DNA of 64,000 bases from Neocallimastix lanati (nom. inval.) (GCA_016946835.1 JACVTC010000113.1:232501-296500), one strand, 5' to 3'; numbered from the stretch's first letter, positions 1 through 13,989 are shown. Made by a program: numbers and translations. Notes: generated from the letters alone by a model not told the origin.

Positions 1-646
1 TTTAAGGTTAACATTTTAATCTTTAAATGAAAAAAAAAAAAAAAAAAAAAGTTTTTTTTTTTAAAAATTTTTATAGTTATTGGCTGACTTATAATACTTC
101 ATATATAAAGATTTTTTTAATATTATTTTTAAAAATTTTAAAATTTTAAAAAATTAAAAAAAAAAAAAATAAAGTTATATGATAATTTATATTATTGTTA
201 TTCATGATAAAAAAAAAAAAAAAAAAGAATTTGGAGATAAATTGTTGAAATTTAATTATATATTTATAATAACATAAATAGAACAATAGAAAAAAAAATA
301 TTATTATATATAAAGATTAAAAAAATAAATAAATATGTACAAATAAATGCTTAGTAAGAAAAAAGTATTATATTTTTTTTTTTTCTATTTTTTATATAAA
401 TTTTAAAATTTATATAAATTAACTATAATTAAAATAAATAATGAAAAGAGAAACAAAATATTAATTAGAAAATTGTATATATAAATATTAATAAATTATT
501 AGATTATTAACTTTTTGTTTAAAATATTTTAATAAAATTATTATTAAAATATAATTATTATGATTATTATAGAAAAAAATTCCATGAAATAGAAGTTCAT
601 ATATTATTATTTTAAACAGTATTCACCAGATTTTTAAAAATTTATA

Positions 647-682
<36 letters not shown>

Positions 683-1338
683 TTCTTTTTTAATTTTTAA
701 TTTATTATTTTTATTTATTCATTTATTTTTAAGAATATGATAAGGATATGTTTTTATTATTTATATTGCCTATATATTTTTTTTTATAATAAAAAAAATA
801 ATAAAACTTTATGATATTTATATAATATTTATATATAAATTATAACTAAATGTATATTTATTAATAAATGATATTTAAAAAAAAAAAATAAAAATAAAAA
901 AATAAAAAATAAAACTCTTATTACACCTTCATTTCTATTAATTATACATGTTATACTATATTTAATTAACTTTTACACTAAAAGATAATCATTTAAAAAT
1001 AATTAAAATATACTAAATATTAATAAATATAATGATAAAATATTTAAAATGGTTACTGGTATTACTTATTCTTGAATATAATATATATATAAATATAAAT
1101 ATATATATATATATTATTTTTTTTATAATTGTTATATTTTCTATATAAAATATTGGTAGTATTAATTAAATTTAATATTTGTAAAAATTTTTATTTTTCT
1201 TGAAAAAAAAAAAAAATGTAGGTAGTATTAATTAATTGTATTTAATATTTGTAAAATTTTTATTTTAAAAAATAAATGTGAATTTAAATATACTAAATAT
1301 TATTTGTCTGTGATGATTTAAGAATACAAAATTTATAT

Positions 1339-1370
<32 letters not shown>

Positions 1371-1413
1371 CGTCTATCAATTTATTTAATATTCTATATA
1401 AAAGTTTTTTCTA

Positions 1414-1451
<38 letters not shown>

Positions 1452-1692
1452 GAATAAATATATAAATATTTTTAAATAAAAACTTCTCTTCATTTTAGAT
1501 TTTTTTTTTATTCTTATTTTATAACAATTCTAAAATTCTAATTAGCTTACTCACTCCTTTACTCCTTCGAATAATTGTTAATATTTTTAAAAAAAATTTT
1601 TTTTTTTTTTTTTTAAAAGAATTTAAAAATAATATATTTATGTATTTTTGTTTTATTATATATAATATAATATAATATATATTATTTTTATT
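1..1692. other. AT-rich intergenic DNA, no gene seen
   Basis: Almost pure A/T with A and T homopolymers and short AT dinucleotide runs (for example 654-682). I see no reading frame of coding character on either strand. The stretch next to 1692 is the 3' flank of the minus-strand gene that follows. Confidence 0.7.
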
Positions 1693-3755
1693 TTAAAAAT
1701 TAATAAGTTTTCTATCATCCTTTTTCTTCATGATAACTTTAATATAAGTTCCTAAAATGAAACTACTTAAATTAAAGAAAGGAACCCAAAGGTGACGTGG
1801 TAAGAAGGTTCTAGCAAAATATTGAGTTGAAAATGGAACGTAAATTAAGGAAAGTTTTAAAATATGTGAGAAATTATAAGAGAAACTCTTTTTTATTTCA
1901 GATGGAGTCTTTTTGTTTGAGAGTGCCAAACATAGAATATTCACTATTTGTTATTATTATTATTATTATTAAAAATTATTGAATAAAATATAAAATATGA
2001 TATAAAAATATTTAAGTTATAAATTTTTAATATTTAATAAAATATAATATATAAATATTTTAATTATAAAATATTTAATATGTAATATGTAATAATTTAC
2101 AAAATAATTCATCTATCATTTAATTATATATATATATATAAATTAAAACATTAAATAAATATATAAAATAATTACTTGATATTTGTATAGGTGATATAAC
2201 ACAGGTAACAAATAAAAATCTTAGAATTGGACTATATTTCTTTTCACCACATGAAAATAATTTCGAGGCAATTACTCGTAATAAATGATTTATTGGACAT
2301 TGTATAAATAATTCTTTATAAAAAATAATATATATATATATATTTAATAATTAGTATTAATTTTTTTTTTTTTTTTCTAAGACATTAAATTTTATTATAT
2401 TTAATCAATATATATATGAATGATATATTATATTAAATATAAATAAATAAAAAATAAAAAATAAAAAATAAAAAAAAAAAAAAATACATACGATAAATGC
2501 CAACTCTTCTCATATATTCACCACACTCTTTAATTTCTGCGAAAGTAAGGGTATCTTTTTTAATTCTTGATAAAATGTCTATTATTTTAATTTCAGATTT
2601 TTCTCTAATTTTTTCATCAAGAATAGACAAACTATTAATAGCAGAATTATCAGCATCATCTGAATTATCCTCTAAATCAAAATAACATCCCTGTAGACTA
2701 TTTAAACCTGTACTATATTTAAATATTTGTGATTTACTTTTGTAATATTCTTCTGTTTTTAAATTGTACATGGTTTCATTATAAATTCTATTGAATTCTT
2801 TCCATTTTTCTTTATCATCAAGAGATTCAATAGAATCAAATGGTTTAATAGGTTTTTGATGATGATGATGATTTGATGATGATGAACAACCAAGATTCTT
2901 AAAGATATCTAATATACTTAATAAGTTCTTTAGAAGAATAAATACGCTTATTTTACTCTTTTTTGTTTCTTTAAAACTAAATTCACTATCAACAGAATCT
3001 TTATCATGAACAATTTTTGAAGGATTAGATAAGTTAATAGTTGGAGAACAGGATCTTGAAGTATCATCGATTTGTTCATTATTTTTATTTTTAGGTTGCT
3101 TTTTGGAAGAATTTTCTACGACATCTGAATTTTGAGAGGTATCTTGAAAATCTTGAGTAATACAATGTTTTAAATTAGAACTATGATATACTTTTGGATT
3201 TGTTTTTGAATTAATTTTTTTGTCAAATTTGTTAAATTCATTAGAAGAGATCTTTGTGTATAATTTTGATGAAGAGAATGAACGACTTAATTTGCTATTT
3301 TTTAAAGAATTATTAAATCCATTTTTCTTCTTCTCCGGATTTCTTTCATCACATTTAATAATATAGGTCTGACTTTCTCCATTATCATCATCAAGATTGC
3401 TAGAATATGTACTACCATAGCTAAAACTGTTACTACGCTTTTTCAGTGATGATTTTTGTGGTTTGATTGGAACGCCTTTACAACAATAATAATTTGTGTT
3501 ATTGGTATATGATTTTGAATTATTACTATAATTGGTTCCTGAATGATTTACTATTTGATAAGCAATTCCTTCTTGTATGACTGATATTATGGTTATTAAT
3601 AAAGCTTCACTAAAACTTTTATTAGCATTAAAAAAATTTCTAACAGTTGAAATGGAAGTATCAGTTAATAAAGATAAAGTATTTAAATAATTTGGAAATG
3701 GCAAAGGATTATTAGCCTTTGATAAAATATTATTGGTATATGGTACCTTTGGCAT
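1693..3755 (-). CDS. Mpv17/PMP22-family-like membrane protein with a giant low-complexity insertion (3 exons)
   Basis: My model is complement(join(1693..1943, 2176..2313, 2492..3755)), encoding 550 residues. Exon 1 ends at donor GTATGT and exon 2 at GTAATT; both introns (178 and 232 nt) end in AG and are phase 1, and the frame is closed throughout. The C-terminal ~155 residues follow the Mpv17/PMP22 pattern: a glycine and proline before an Asn-His (QCPINHLL), a basic stretch then a SP-containing hydrophobic segment, a T-P-S-E-I-K motif, a proline in the next helix (YVPFSTQYF), LPRHLWVPFFN, and a final hydrophobic segment with GTY. The N-terminal ~70 residues (SEALLITIISVIQEGIAYQI) fit the first helices. 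Residues ~71-390 are Ser/Asn/Lys-rich low complexity, including a His run. Family members are usually 170-280 residues and sit in mitochondrial or peroxisomal membranes. The family call is by eye and the membrane location is inferred. Confidence 0.6.
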
Positions 3756-3862
3756 TTTTTTTTTTTTTTTTTTTTTAATTAGTATTATTTTTTCTTTTAA
3801 AATTATATAATGAATTAAATTCTCGAATTTATATTATTTTTTCGTCTGTTCGTTTGTTTTAA

Positions 3863-4257
3863 TATTAAAACTCTAAAATATCTAAATATATTAATAGTAG
3901 TTTAAAATTATATTACAATAAAATTATATATTATTTGTTCAAATAAAAATTTAAAAATTTATATCATATAATTTTATTATTGATATATATTAAATTTTTA
4001 ATAATTTGGCATTTGATAAATACTTAATAATGAATTCCTTAATTATTTAACATTAAAACTCTAAAATATCTAAAATATCTAAAATATCTAAATATATTAA
4101 TGATAGTTTAAATTTATAATACTATAAAATTTTATATTATTTGTTCAAATAAAAATTTAAAAATTTATATTATATAATTTTATTATTGATATATATTAAA
4201 TTTTTAATAATTTGGCATTTAATAAATATTTAATAGTGAATTCCTTAATTATTTAAC
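3863..4257. repeat. Direct tandem duplication, unit ~190-206 bp
   Basis: Two adjacent copies (3863-4051 and 4052-4257). Both begin with an attaaaactctaaaatatc motif and end with a gaattccttaattatttaac motif. The second copy has two extra 8-bp aaatatct units. The copies differ at only a few bases, so the duplication is recent relative to the surrounding decay. It lies just upstream of the minus-strand gene start at 3755. Confidence 0.85.
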
Positions 4258-4412
4258 AAGTATTTTTTTTTTTTTTTTTTTTGAATAAACTTTATGTTTT
4301 ATAAATAACTAATTTATATTAACATTTAATATATATATATTTAATTAAATAATATAAAATAAAAAAATAAAAAAAAAAAATATTAGTAATTTTGTATATA
4401 TTAAAATTATGC

Positions 4413-4442
4413 TAAAGTGGATTTCATATATTATCCACTTTA
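4413..4442. repeat. Short perfect hairpin (10-bp stem, 10-nt loop)
   Basis: taaagtggat at 4413-4422 pairs exactly with atccacttta at 4433-4442. The stem has more G/C than its surroundings, which makes a chance palindrome less likely than for pure A/T. The function is unknown. Confidence 0.6.
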
Positions 4443-4942
4443 ATATTTTTAGATTAATTAAGAAGTATTTTTTTTTTTTTTTAAAAAACAAAACAAAACA
4501 AAAAAAAATAATAATAATAATAAACTAATAGATATTTTTATATTAAATATATATTCATATATTCTTTTTATTATTATTATTATTATTATTATAGCAATTA
4601 TTATAGTATAATATACATATAAATTTATTTTTCAATAATAATTATGGTAAATTTGAAATTTCTTTTTTTTTAATAGTTATTTTTAAATTATATATAAATA
4701 TCATTTTTATTTTCATTCCTTTCTTTTTTTTTCAAACAAATACTTGTTAAATATATAATAATATATTTAACGTTTATTTGCTGTCTTCTTTAAATTTAAA
4801 AATTTAATACAACAAAAAAATAAAAGATATTTCGATTTATATTTTATTAATATACCTTTTATAATATTTAATTAATAAATTAATATATAAGAGTATTGTA
4901 TAAAATTAATAGCTATATTGGTATTATCAAAAATTAAATCAT

Positions 4943-5034
4943 GAAATATTCCAAACTAACATTAATTAAAATTTTTTATTTATTCTAAAGTTCTTTTATT
5001 TTTTTTTAATTAATGTTGCCTTCTAAATATTTCC
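4943..5034. repeat. Imperfect inverted repeat, arms ~29 bp
   Basis: The left arm starts gaaatattc and ends acattaattaaaa (4943-4971). The right arm (about 5005-5033) is its near reverse complement, ending aaatatttc. Mismatches are in the middle of the arms. It may be the remnant of a miniature inverted-repeat element, but no target duplication is evident. Confidence 0.45.
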
Positions 5035-6365
5035 TTCTTTTACATATTATATATTCATTTTAAAAAAAAAATAAAAATTAAAAAAAAAAGAATAAAAAAT
5101 ATATATTTATATTCTGTAAACTTTTATTCCATATTAAAATTTACTTAAATTAGATTTATATTATTAGCGTATATTAATGTTTACTTTAATATATTGCTTT
5201 ATTTTTAATTCCAGCTCTATCCTATATATTATTTATAGATATAATATATTTGATATTAATGTTTTTTTAATGTGTCCAACCAATGAAATTACAGATTTTT
5301 TTTGTATTAAATAATAGCCAAAATATTTTTTTTTTTTAAATTTGTTTATCATAATTAAATATAATAAAATTTATAAATTTTGAAATTTTATATATAAATT
5401 AATCTATCTATTAATATTTTATATTCTATACTCCTATTAACTATATCATTAATATATTTTAATAATAACTAATAAAAGCATTTATACTCTATATAGATTA
5501 AATAATTTTATATAATAATATGAATTATATATATTATATAGGTATATATTAAAATTACATAGAATTAAAAAAATAATTAAAAAAAAAAAATAAGATATTT
5601 ATTTTTAAATTAAAAAAAAGAAAATAAGATGATAATTTTTAAAACTACTAATTAATAAAATAATAAATTTAAAATTATTTTTTTTTATCATTATTAGAAA
5701 ATTATTTTTATAATTATCAATAGATAATTATAAAATATTAATAATATAGAATAAAATTTATAATAAAAATACAGAAAAATATTACATATAGTTTAAAAAT
5801 TCAATTAAATAAATATTTAAATAAATATTTAAATAAATAGTTTTTTTTTTTTTTTTTTTTATTAATTATTATAGAATATCAAATATATATATAATATATA
5901 TATATATAATAAATTTTATTTTTTCTCACTTTTTATTTTTATGTTACTTCAAATTTTTATGGAATTAAAATAATAATAATAATAATAATAATAAAGTTTT
6001 TTAAATAGTTTAATAAATTTTTATTTTAAATAAAAAAAAAAAAAAAACAGTTTTATTAAATTATTTTATTTAATCTTTTTTATTTTTGAATTATTATTAA
6101 AACAATTTATTTATATAATTTTAAATTTAATAAATTAAAAAAATAAATAAATTAAAAGTTATTATTGAATTATAAAATACAATAAACTTTTTTTTAAGAT
6201 TATATTATAATTATGAAAATTTAATGAAATAAAGGATACTGTACATGCATATTTGCTTTTTTTTTTATATACTTTTATTTTATTTTATTTTTTTTTTTTT
6301 TACTTTTATTTACTTCTGTTTTGATTGTTTAAAATTTAAAATGAAAAGAAATATTAATATTAATA

Positions 6366-6470
6366 TTTATTGAAATAATAAAATGAATCAAAGGTTAATA
6401 TTTTTTGAAATAATAAAATGAATCAAAGGTTAATATTTATTGAAATAATAAAATGAATCAAAGGTTAATA
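6366..6470. repeat. Three tandem copies of a 35-bp unit
   Basis: Units at 6366-6400, 6401-6435 and 6436-6470 each end aatcaaaggttaata. They differ only in the first bases (tttatt versus tttttt). No reading frame is associated. Confidence 0.85.
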
Positions 6471-7827
6471 TGAAAATGATATAATTAATTGTAAATATTT
6501 CAACTTGTGTAACAGTTTTTTATTAATTTAAAAAAAAAGTTCAATTATTAGTTTTAATTTACTTTATATGAATTTTGAATTTTAAATCCTTTATAGTTTT
6601 TTTTTGTTTGTTTGTTTTTCATTTTATTTTCAGTTACCATTGATACCATTAATTATGCATTGATGTTAAATTATTCTATATTTAATTATTATTTTATTTT
6701 ATTATAATAAAACTGATGATTTAATTAAATATAGATAATAATAAATATTAATATTCACTTTCCTGTAAATTGTAATTTTAAAATCTAATAAATAAAATTA
6801 TTAATTTATGTTTTTGTATATATTTATAATACCTAAGATTATTATATATAAATATAATATTTGTATATTTTAATATTTTAGTTCTTCTTTTATATATAAT
6901 TTATTGCTATTTATTTCTTCTTTTATATTTTAATTATTTATTTATTTAATTTTATTCTTTAATTTTTTTTTTTTTTTTTTTTTTTTCCAATATTAATTTT
7001 AGAATTGATAGACCGTTTTTTTTAAATTATTAATTCAGATATTTAATTAAAATCAAATGTTTTTATGAAACATTTGAAAAAAAAAAAAAAAAAAATTAAA
7101 TATAATTTACCATCTCCTAAAAAATTGAATAAATTGTTATTATTTTTTATATTTAATATTGAATTTTTATATTATAAAAATATCATTTAATTATAGCATA
7201 TCAAAGTCATATGGTTTGTTTTATTATTATTATTATTATTTTTTTTTTATAATATAAAATTATAATTTATATTATATTATGAATTATTAAAAAAATTATA
7301 ATACTGAAATATTAATAATTATTATTATTATTACTAGTTTTAAATAATTATAAACTTTTTTTTTTTTAATGATTATAATTAATAATATTAATTAATTATA
7401 ATATTAAATTTTATATTAAATGATAGATAATATTATTGAATAAGGGAATTAACATTATTGTATGAATATAGAATATAGCATAATTTTTAATACAGTATCA
7501 ACATTACTAATATTTTATGTCATCCTAACTAGATTTAAAAGTATTAAGTGAGGTTCATTATTTCATATACCCTAACATTGGAATATATTTGATAGAGATA
7601 ATGCTTCTAATTTAATATTATATAATTTTTATTTATTTCCATTCAACAATGGTTTATATAAGTTTAAAATATTCAAAAGAACTTATTTTAGAAAATGATG
7701 ATAATATATTACTAAATAGTCGTAAAGATATTATTTAGATACTCTTTAGTGCATTTATTCAAAAAAAAAAAAAGTTAAAAAATTATCTCAATATAATAAA
7801 AGTAAAACAAAAATATTATTTATATAT

Positions 7828-7932
7828 ATTATTATTTTTATTATTTTTATTATTTTTATTATTTTTATTATTTTTATTATTTTTATTATTTTTATTATTC
7901 TTACTATATTTATTATTTTTTTATTCTTACTC

Positions 7933-8000
<68 letters not shown>

Positions 8001-8099
8001 TATAATTGTATCTTATTATAATTATATACTATTTTTATTATTATTTTTTTTAATGATAATCAGGTTTCTACATATGTGAATAACAATTATAATAATAAC

Positions 8100-8140
<41 letters not shown>

Positions 8141-8141
8141 G
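7828..8141. repeat. Microsatellite cluster: TTATTTTTA-type, TTA and AAT runs
   Basis: A 9-bp TTATTTTTA-type array at about 7828-7905 is followed by a TTA array (7932-8001) and, after ~95 bp, an AAT array (8098-8141). The TTA and AAT arrays are reverse complements and could form a long hairpin. Confidence 0.8.
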
Positions 8142-8922
8142 ACATTGTCCTATTGAGCTTTCATAATCCAAAAATATAATAGAATTCTATTACTGCCAAT
8201 TTATTCAATTTTTTATTAATAATAATTCTAATATATAAATTATGATATCAATTATGATATTTAATAATGTTTCTAACGAACAATTACAATAAATATTAAA
8301 AGTACAATAGTTGCAATATTAATAATTAAGTAATTATCAAATTTGTAATAATAATAATAATTAATAATCAATAATATACAAATATGGTGTAGGGCTTTTA
8401 GTAGACTGTGATATAATAGTAATTAAGTAAAATAGCTGTAGTAAAATAGGCTAAAAGACAAATGAAAATGTTCAATAAAAGATTTTCCCCTAAATATTAT
8501 GTATCAATATAATGAAATAGAAAATAAAGTGAAGATGATAATATAAATGGAAAAAATGAAAAATATTTGAAATAAGGAATAAAAATACCATTAAGGAATT
8601 TGACGATAAAACAATATTTATTATGAAAATAATGAAAATGGTAAAAACACTTAATAATGAATATCAAACAAAAAAATATTTTAACGATTTGAAATATTTA
8701 ATTAATTTCTATTAATTTAAGTTCTTAAATTTATGGTTTTGAAATTATAAATTTTTTTTTAAAAAAAAAAAAAAAAAGAAAAGGGTATTTAAACAGGAAA
8801 TAACTTTTTTTTTTCTAAAAAAAAAAAATGGCCAAGATAAAAAGAAATAAAAAATCACTAATAAATATGTCAAAAATACTTTAAAACTAGCTATTCTAAA
8901 TTTAAATAAAATTCTTTTTTAC

Positions 8923-8960
<38 letters not shown>

Positions 8961-10136
8961 CATAATAATTTAATAATGAATTATTACCAAATAAAAAATA
9001 ATAATAATAATAATAATCTTCTCAAAGATTAAGAAATGAAAAGAAAAGAAAAAAAAAAGTTCAATAAAAAGGATCCATCAAGAAATACTTAAAAAACGTA
9101 TATATTCATAATCTCGTTGAAAGAAAATGAATAAAAAAATTATCATATTTTGTATCCATATAATAATGTATAATAAATTTACATAAATTTATTATTATTT
9201 CATTCAATTATTTATTTAATTTTTTTTTTTTTTTAATATATTAATTATTATTTCATTCAATTATTTAATTTTTTTTTTTTTTTCTTTAATATATAAAAAA
9301 TTATATTCATTGATAAAATATGATTTCATTTACGTTTTATAACAATATATAAAAAAAAAAGAAAAAAAAAAAGAAAGAAAAAAGAAAAATAACTAATTAA
9401 ACTAAAAGAAATTTTTTTTTTTTTTTTTTTAATAAATAAAAATACAATAAAAAAAAGTTCATTATTATTATTATTGAATCCAAAATTATAATTATTCTTT
9501 GTAGTATAAACAAACAACGTAAAGAAATTTATTAAATGTATTGAAATGTTAATAATTATCATTTAATAATTTTTAATTACATTATTAATATATTATATAT
9601 TAAAATATAATTATTTTCATGTGAATATTTCAAGCCACCCACTTAATAAATTTATAAATTAATCATAAATAATTTTTTTGAAAATGATAAAATCAATGAT
9701 ATATTGGTTATGAAAGATTAAAAATGAGGGCAGGATGATTTAAAAAAAAAAAGCATTGGTTTTGAAATATTATATTTAATAATCATATGATATATCAAGC
9801 CACTACAAACTTTAAATTACCAATTTACTAATTTTAAATCAAAATTTTAAAAAATGAAAAAAAAGCTTATATATATATATATATTTTTTTTCTTTATTTA
9901 TTTAACTTTTTAATTATTTATTTTCCTTTATTTAATATTATATTTATCTAAGAAATAAAAAATTTTTAGTAGCAATAATAGATAAATTATATATAAATTT
10001 TCACAACAAAGTTAATAAAATTAATAAAATACACTATTTTGTGTATTAAAATTTTCAAATTAAATAATTTTTATTAATCCTATTTAAATCATATTTATCC
10101 TCATATGACAAAAAATTTGTAAATATTTAATTAGAA

Positions 10137-10140
<4 letters not shown>

Positions 10141-10200
<60 letters not shown>

Positions 10201-10201
10201 A
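10141..10201. repeat. AAT array running directly into its complement ATT
   Basis: About 40 bp of AAT repeats are followed without a gap by ATT repeats, a natural palindrome of trinucleotide repeats. Confidence 0.8.
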
Positions 10202-11486
10202 GAATATAAATTATTATTATTTTTATTTTTATTAAATATTTTTACTATTATTTATTATTATTTTTATTAATTAATTATAATAAATCTAATTATTAATAAA
10301 AGTCTTTTAATTAGATGCTTTTCTAATAAAAATATATATATATATATTATTTTTAAAAAATTAAATGAATAAATGGAATATTGCTTTTATTTTTATTATA
10401 ATTAATTCATAATTAACATTTTTCTTAAACCATTAATAGTAAATAATGTAATCATCTGTAATTTGTAGATATTATCTTAAATCTTTCATATATTAATAAA
10501 ATCATTAACAAATCCCCTTTAAATATTCATAATAAAAAGAAATACTAAAGAAAGGACACAGAAAAATAATAATAAAATTGAAAACATTATTATATAAAAA
10601 AAAGTAATAATAACTTAATATTTTTAATATATATCGGAATTATTAATTGCAATTTGTAATATGAAAATAAAAAATAAATTTAAAAAAAAAAAAATAAAAA
10701 AAAAAAAAAAACAATGAAAAATAAAAATAAAAATAAAAAAAAAAAAAAGGCTAATTATAAACTACATTTAAATAAATAGAAACAAAAAAAAATCATTATT
10801 AAAAATATATTATATAAATTATCATAAAATAAGAAAAAAAAAAATGAAATTATAATATTTTAGTTGTTTTATTAGCCAAATTCTATTTAATATTTTAAAA
10901 TAATAAAGTGTAATAGCTATTAATATTATTTATTTATTTCAATAATTTTTTTTTTTTTTTTTTTTTTTTTTGTTTGTTTGTTTGTTTGTTTTGTTTTTTT
11001 AATTTTATAATTTTAAACCTTTTTATATAAAATAAAAAATTTTATTTGAAATATCATCATTTTAAGAATAATAAAAATTATTAAAAATAAAGTAAAAATT
11101 AATAATAAAAGAAAATAATAATAATAATAATAATAATAAGTAATAATAAGTAATAATAATAATAATAATAATAATAAAAGAAAAATATAATATAAAAATA
11201 ATTTTTAAAAATATTTAAAATAAATATAATAATAATTAAAGTAACAATAAAAAAAATTTTTTTAAATAAGAATGTGACATGGCGTTTTTTTTTTTTTTTA
11301 GATTGATAAAAAAAAAAAAAAATAAATATTTTAATAAATAGTGACAATAAACTTTATTTATTAAAAAATTCATATGTCCTTCATATAATTATTATTATTA
11401 TTATTTATTATTATTTATTTTATATATTTATTTTATTATTATTTTTTTTTTTTTTTTTCTATTTTATATATTTGTAATAGATATAA

Positions 11487-11535
11487 ATACTTTAGTAATA
11501 ATTAATAATATAAAGTATAAAAATAATAAAAATAA

Positions 11536-11574
<39 letters not shown>

Positions 11575-11653
11575 ATAATAAAATTTATAATATATTAATA
11601 TTTGTTATTTTTATTATTTTTATACTTTATATTATTAATTATTACTAAAGTAT
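11487..11653. repeat. Perfect 53-bp inverted repeat around a poly-A spacer
   Basis: The left arm 11487-11539 (starting atactttagtaataatt) is the exact reverse complement of the right arm 11601-11653. The 61-nt spacer begins with about 40 A residues. The arms are not a simple periodic repeat, so this is not a microsatellite artefact. It could be a foldback or miniature transposon, or the template of a long hairpin RNA. No coding potential was seen. Confidence 0.85.
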
Positions 11654-12540
11654 TACTAATATTACTATCATTTAAGTACCTTTAAATTTTCAAAATTAAT
11701 TATTAAAAAAAGAATATAAAAAATATTTTTGGGGTAATTAATAAAGTTAACATTAGAAAAAAGGCTTATACAATAATAATAATAAATAGTAAAGAATATT
11801 TATTATCTATAATGTAAGAAACTTAAAGAAAAATAAAAATAAAAATAAGAAAAAATAAAAGAAATCATAATATGAATTGATCTATAAATAATCAAAATAC
11901 AGAAATAATTTATATCTGAAATATATGAATAAGAGAATACGTTAAATTAGTTGACTTAATCTATTTAATTCTTTTAAGTAAAAAAAAAAAAAATTTAAAA
12001 TAAAATTAAAATTAAAATTAAAATTTAAATTTAAAAATAGGTACGACTTAAAAAATTAATAAATAAAATTAATAATAAATAATTAATAAAAAAAAGTATT
12101 AATAAAAAGTTATTATAATAAGTTATAATAATAATTAATAATAATAATAGTACATCACAAATAAAATTGTCATATTTAATAAACCTTTTTTTTTATTTTT
12201 ATATATTATTATCATATTATCATAATTATTTGTTTACTTTTCTTAACCTTTTTTTTTAATTATTATTAAAATTTTTGTTTCTTATTAGATAACAATATAG
12301 ATAATATTATTACTCCATATATATTTTTGAATGTGGTTCATTTCGCCAATTTTTATAATACAAATTTTCAATACGCCATTTACTTTTAATGGCTTGTAAA
12401 ATTTTTTGTTAACGCCATAAAAAATTTTAATAAAATTATATGTAAAAAAAATAAATGTATAAATAAATAAACAAATAAATAAATAAATTAAGAATGTATA
12501 TAAGTATATAAAATAAAAATTAATAGTAAATATGAATATA

Positions 12541-12787
12541 AAGTACAGATTGAATAAAATAAAATAAAATAAAATAAATAGTAGAATATAAATATAAAGT
12601 ACAGATTGAATAAAATAAAATAAAATAAATAGTAGAATATAAATATAAGTACAGATTGAATAAAATAAAATAAAATAAATAGTAGAATATAAATATAAAG
12701 TACAGATTGAATAAAATAAAATAAAATAAAATAAATAGTAGAATATAAATATAAGTACAGATTGAATAAAATAAAATAAAATAAATA
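12541..12787. repeat. ~50-bp minisatellite, about 5 copies
   Basis: The unit contains agtacagattgaat, several aaaat pentamers, then agtagaatataaatata. Copies vary in the number of aaaat pentamers and in one short aag deletion. The array lies inside the decayed MULE. Confidence 0.85.
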
Positions 12788-13084
12788 TCTAATATTTTTT
12801 TTTATTAAAGAATTTTACAGATCAATATTTTAGAAATGAAAATTTTTTACATTTTTATTGTATTTAATTGATGATGTAATTTAATATATAAAACAATATT
12901 ATTGATCGTTAATAATCTCATTAAATATAAATGATTTTTTTGCTTTCTAACATATATAATTAAATAAAACATTTTATTTTTAAAAATAAATTGTCTTTAA
13001 TATTCTTTAATAAAAAATAATGATAAATATTTACTTTATTTTATTTTTATACTTGTACTTTTATATTATTACATTCAATATTTA

Positions 13085-13512
13085 TTTAATTTTATTTTAT
13101 TTTATTTTATTTTATTTTATTTTATTTTATTTTATTTTATTTTATTTTATTTTATTTTATTTTATTTAATCTGTACTTTATATTTATATTTCAACTATTT
13201 ATTTTATTTTATTTTATTTAATCTGTACTTTATATTTATATTTCAACTATTTATTTTTTTTTATTTTATTTAATCTGTACTTTATATTTATATTTCAACT
13301 ATTTATTTTATTTTATTTTATTTAATCTGTACTTTATATTTATATTTCAACTATTTATTTTATTTTATTTTATTTAATCTGTACTTTATATTTATATTTC
13401 AACTATTTATTTTATTTTATTTTATTTAATCTGTACTTTATATTTATATTCCAACTATTTATTTTATTTTATTTTATTTTATTCAATCTGTACTTTCTTA
13501 TTTAATATTCTA
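13085..13512. repeat. Mirror-orientation minisatellite, about 7 copies
   Basis: The unit aatctgtactttatattt followed by atatttcaactattt and ttttatttta runs is the reverse complement of the array at 12541-12787, with small differences. Together they make a large inverted repeat inside the transposon. A short pentamer array (13092-13166) precedes the first copy. Confidence 0.85.
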
Positions 13513-13513
13513 C

Positions 13514-13808
13514 TTTTTATTTTATTTTATTTTATTTTATTTTATTTTATTTTATTTTATTTTATTTTATTTTATTTTATTTTATTTTATTTTATTTTAT
13601 TTTATTTTATTTTATTTTATTTTATTTTATTTTATTTTATTTTATTTTATTTTATTTTATTTTATTTTATTTTATTTTATTTTATTTTATTTTATTTTAT
13701 TTTATTTTATTTTATTTTATTTTATTTTATTTTATTTTATTTTATTTTATTTTATTTTATTTTATTTTATTTTATTTTATTTTATTTTATTTTATTTTAT
13801 TTTATTTT
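13514..13808. repeat. TTTTA pentanucleotide array, about 59 copies
   Basis: Uninterrupted TTTTA repeats. The same pentamer makes the variable part of the neighbouring minisatellite unit, so the array probably grew from it by slippage. Confidence 0.95.
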
Positions 13809-13989
13809 GTATACTTGTACTTACTATTGCATTCTTTATTTATTTATTTATTTTTTTTTTACAAATAATTGAAAAACTAATTTTTCAAAATTAGTATTTA
13901 GAATAATATTGGATAATTAATATAATAATTTTAATTATATAATTAAAAAAAATTTATAAAAATATAGAAATGGAAAAAATCTTATTATT

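Larger units (their letters stand above)
4258..12329. other. Gene desert of AT-rich DNA with relics and repeats
   Basis: No credible gene found. The stretch holds long A/T homopolymers, trinucleotide runs and the repeats listed separately. Segments at about 7430-7770, 8150-8290 and 8380-8720 have slightly more G/C and higher complexity than their surroundings and may be decayed coding or transposon sequence, but no family can be named from them. Confidence 0.6.

Noticed and set aside
2433-2491. Phe-rich tail of the first exon's open frame in the Mpv17-like gene
   Set aside because: It follows a GTATGT donor and is intron sequence; the frame continues at 2313.
7430-7770. Higher-complexity patch in the gene desert, suspected gene
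   Set aside because: Both strands have stops every few codons in all frames; at most it is a relic with no nameable family.
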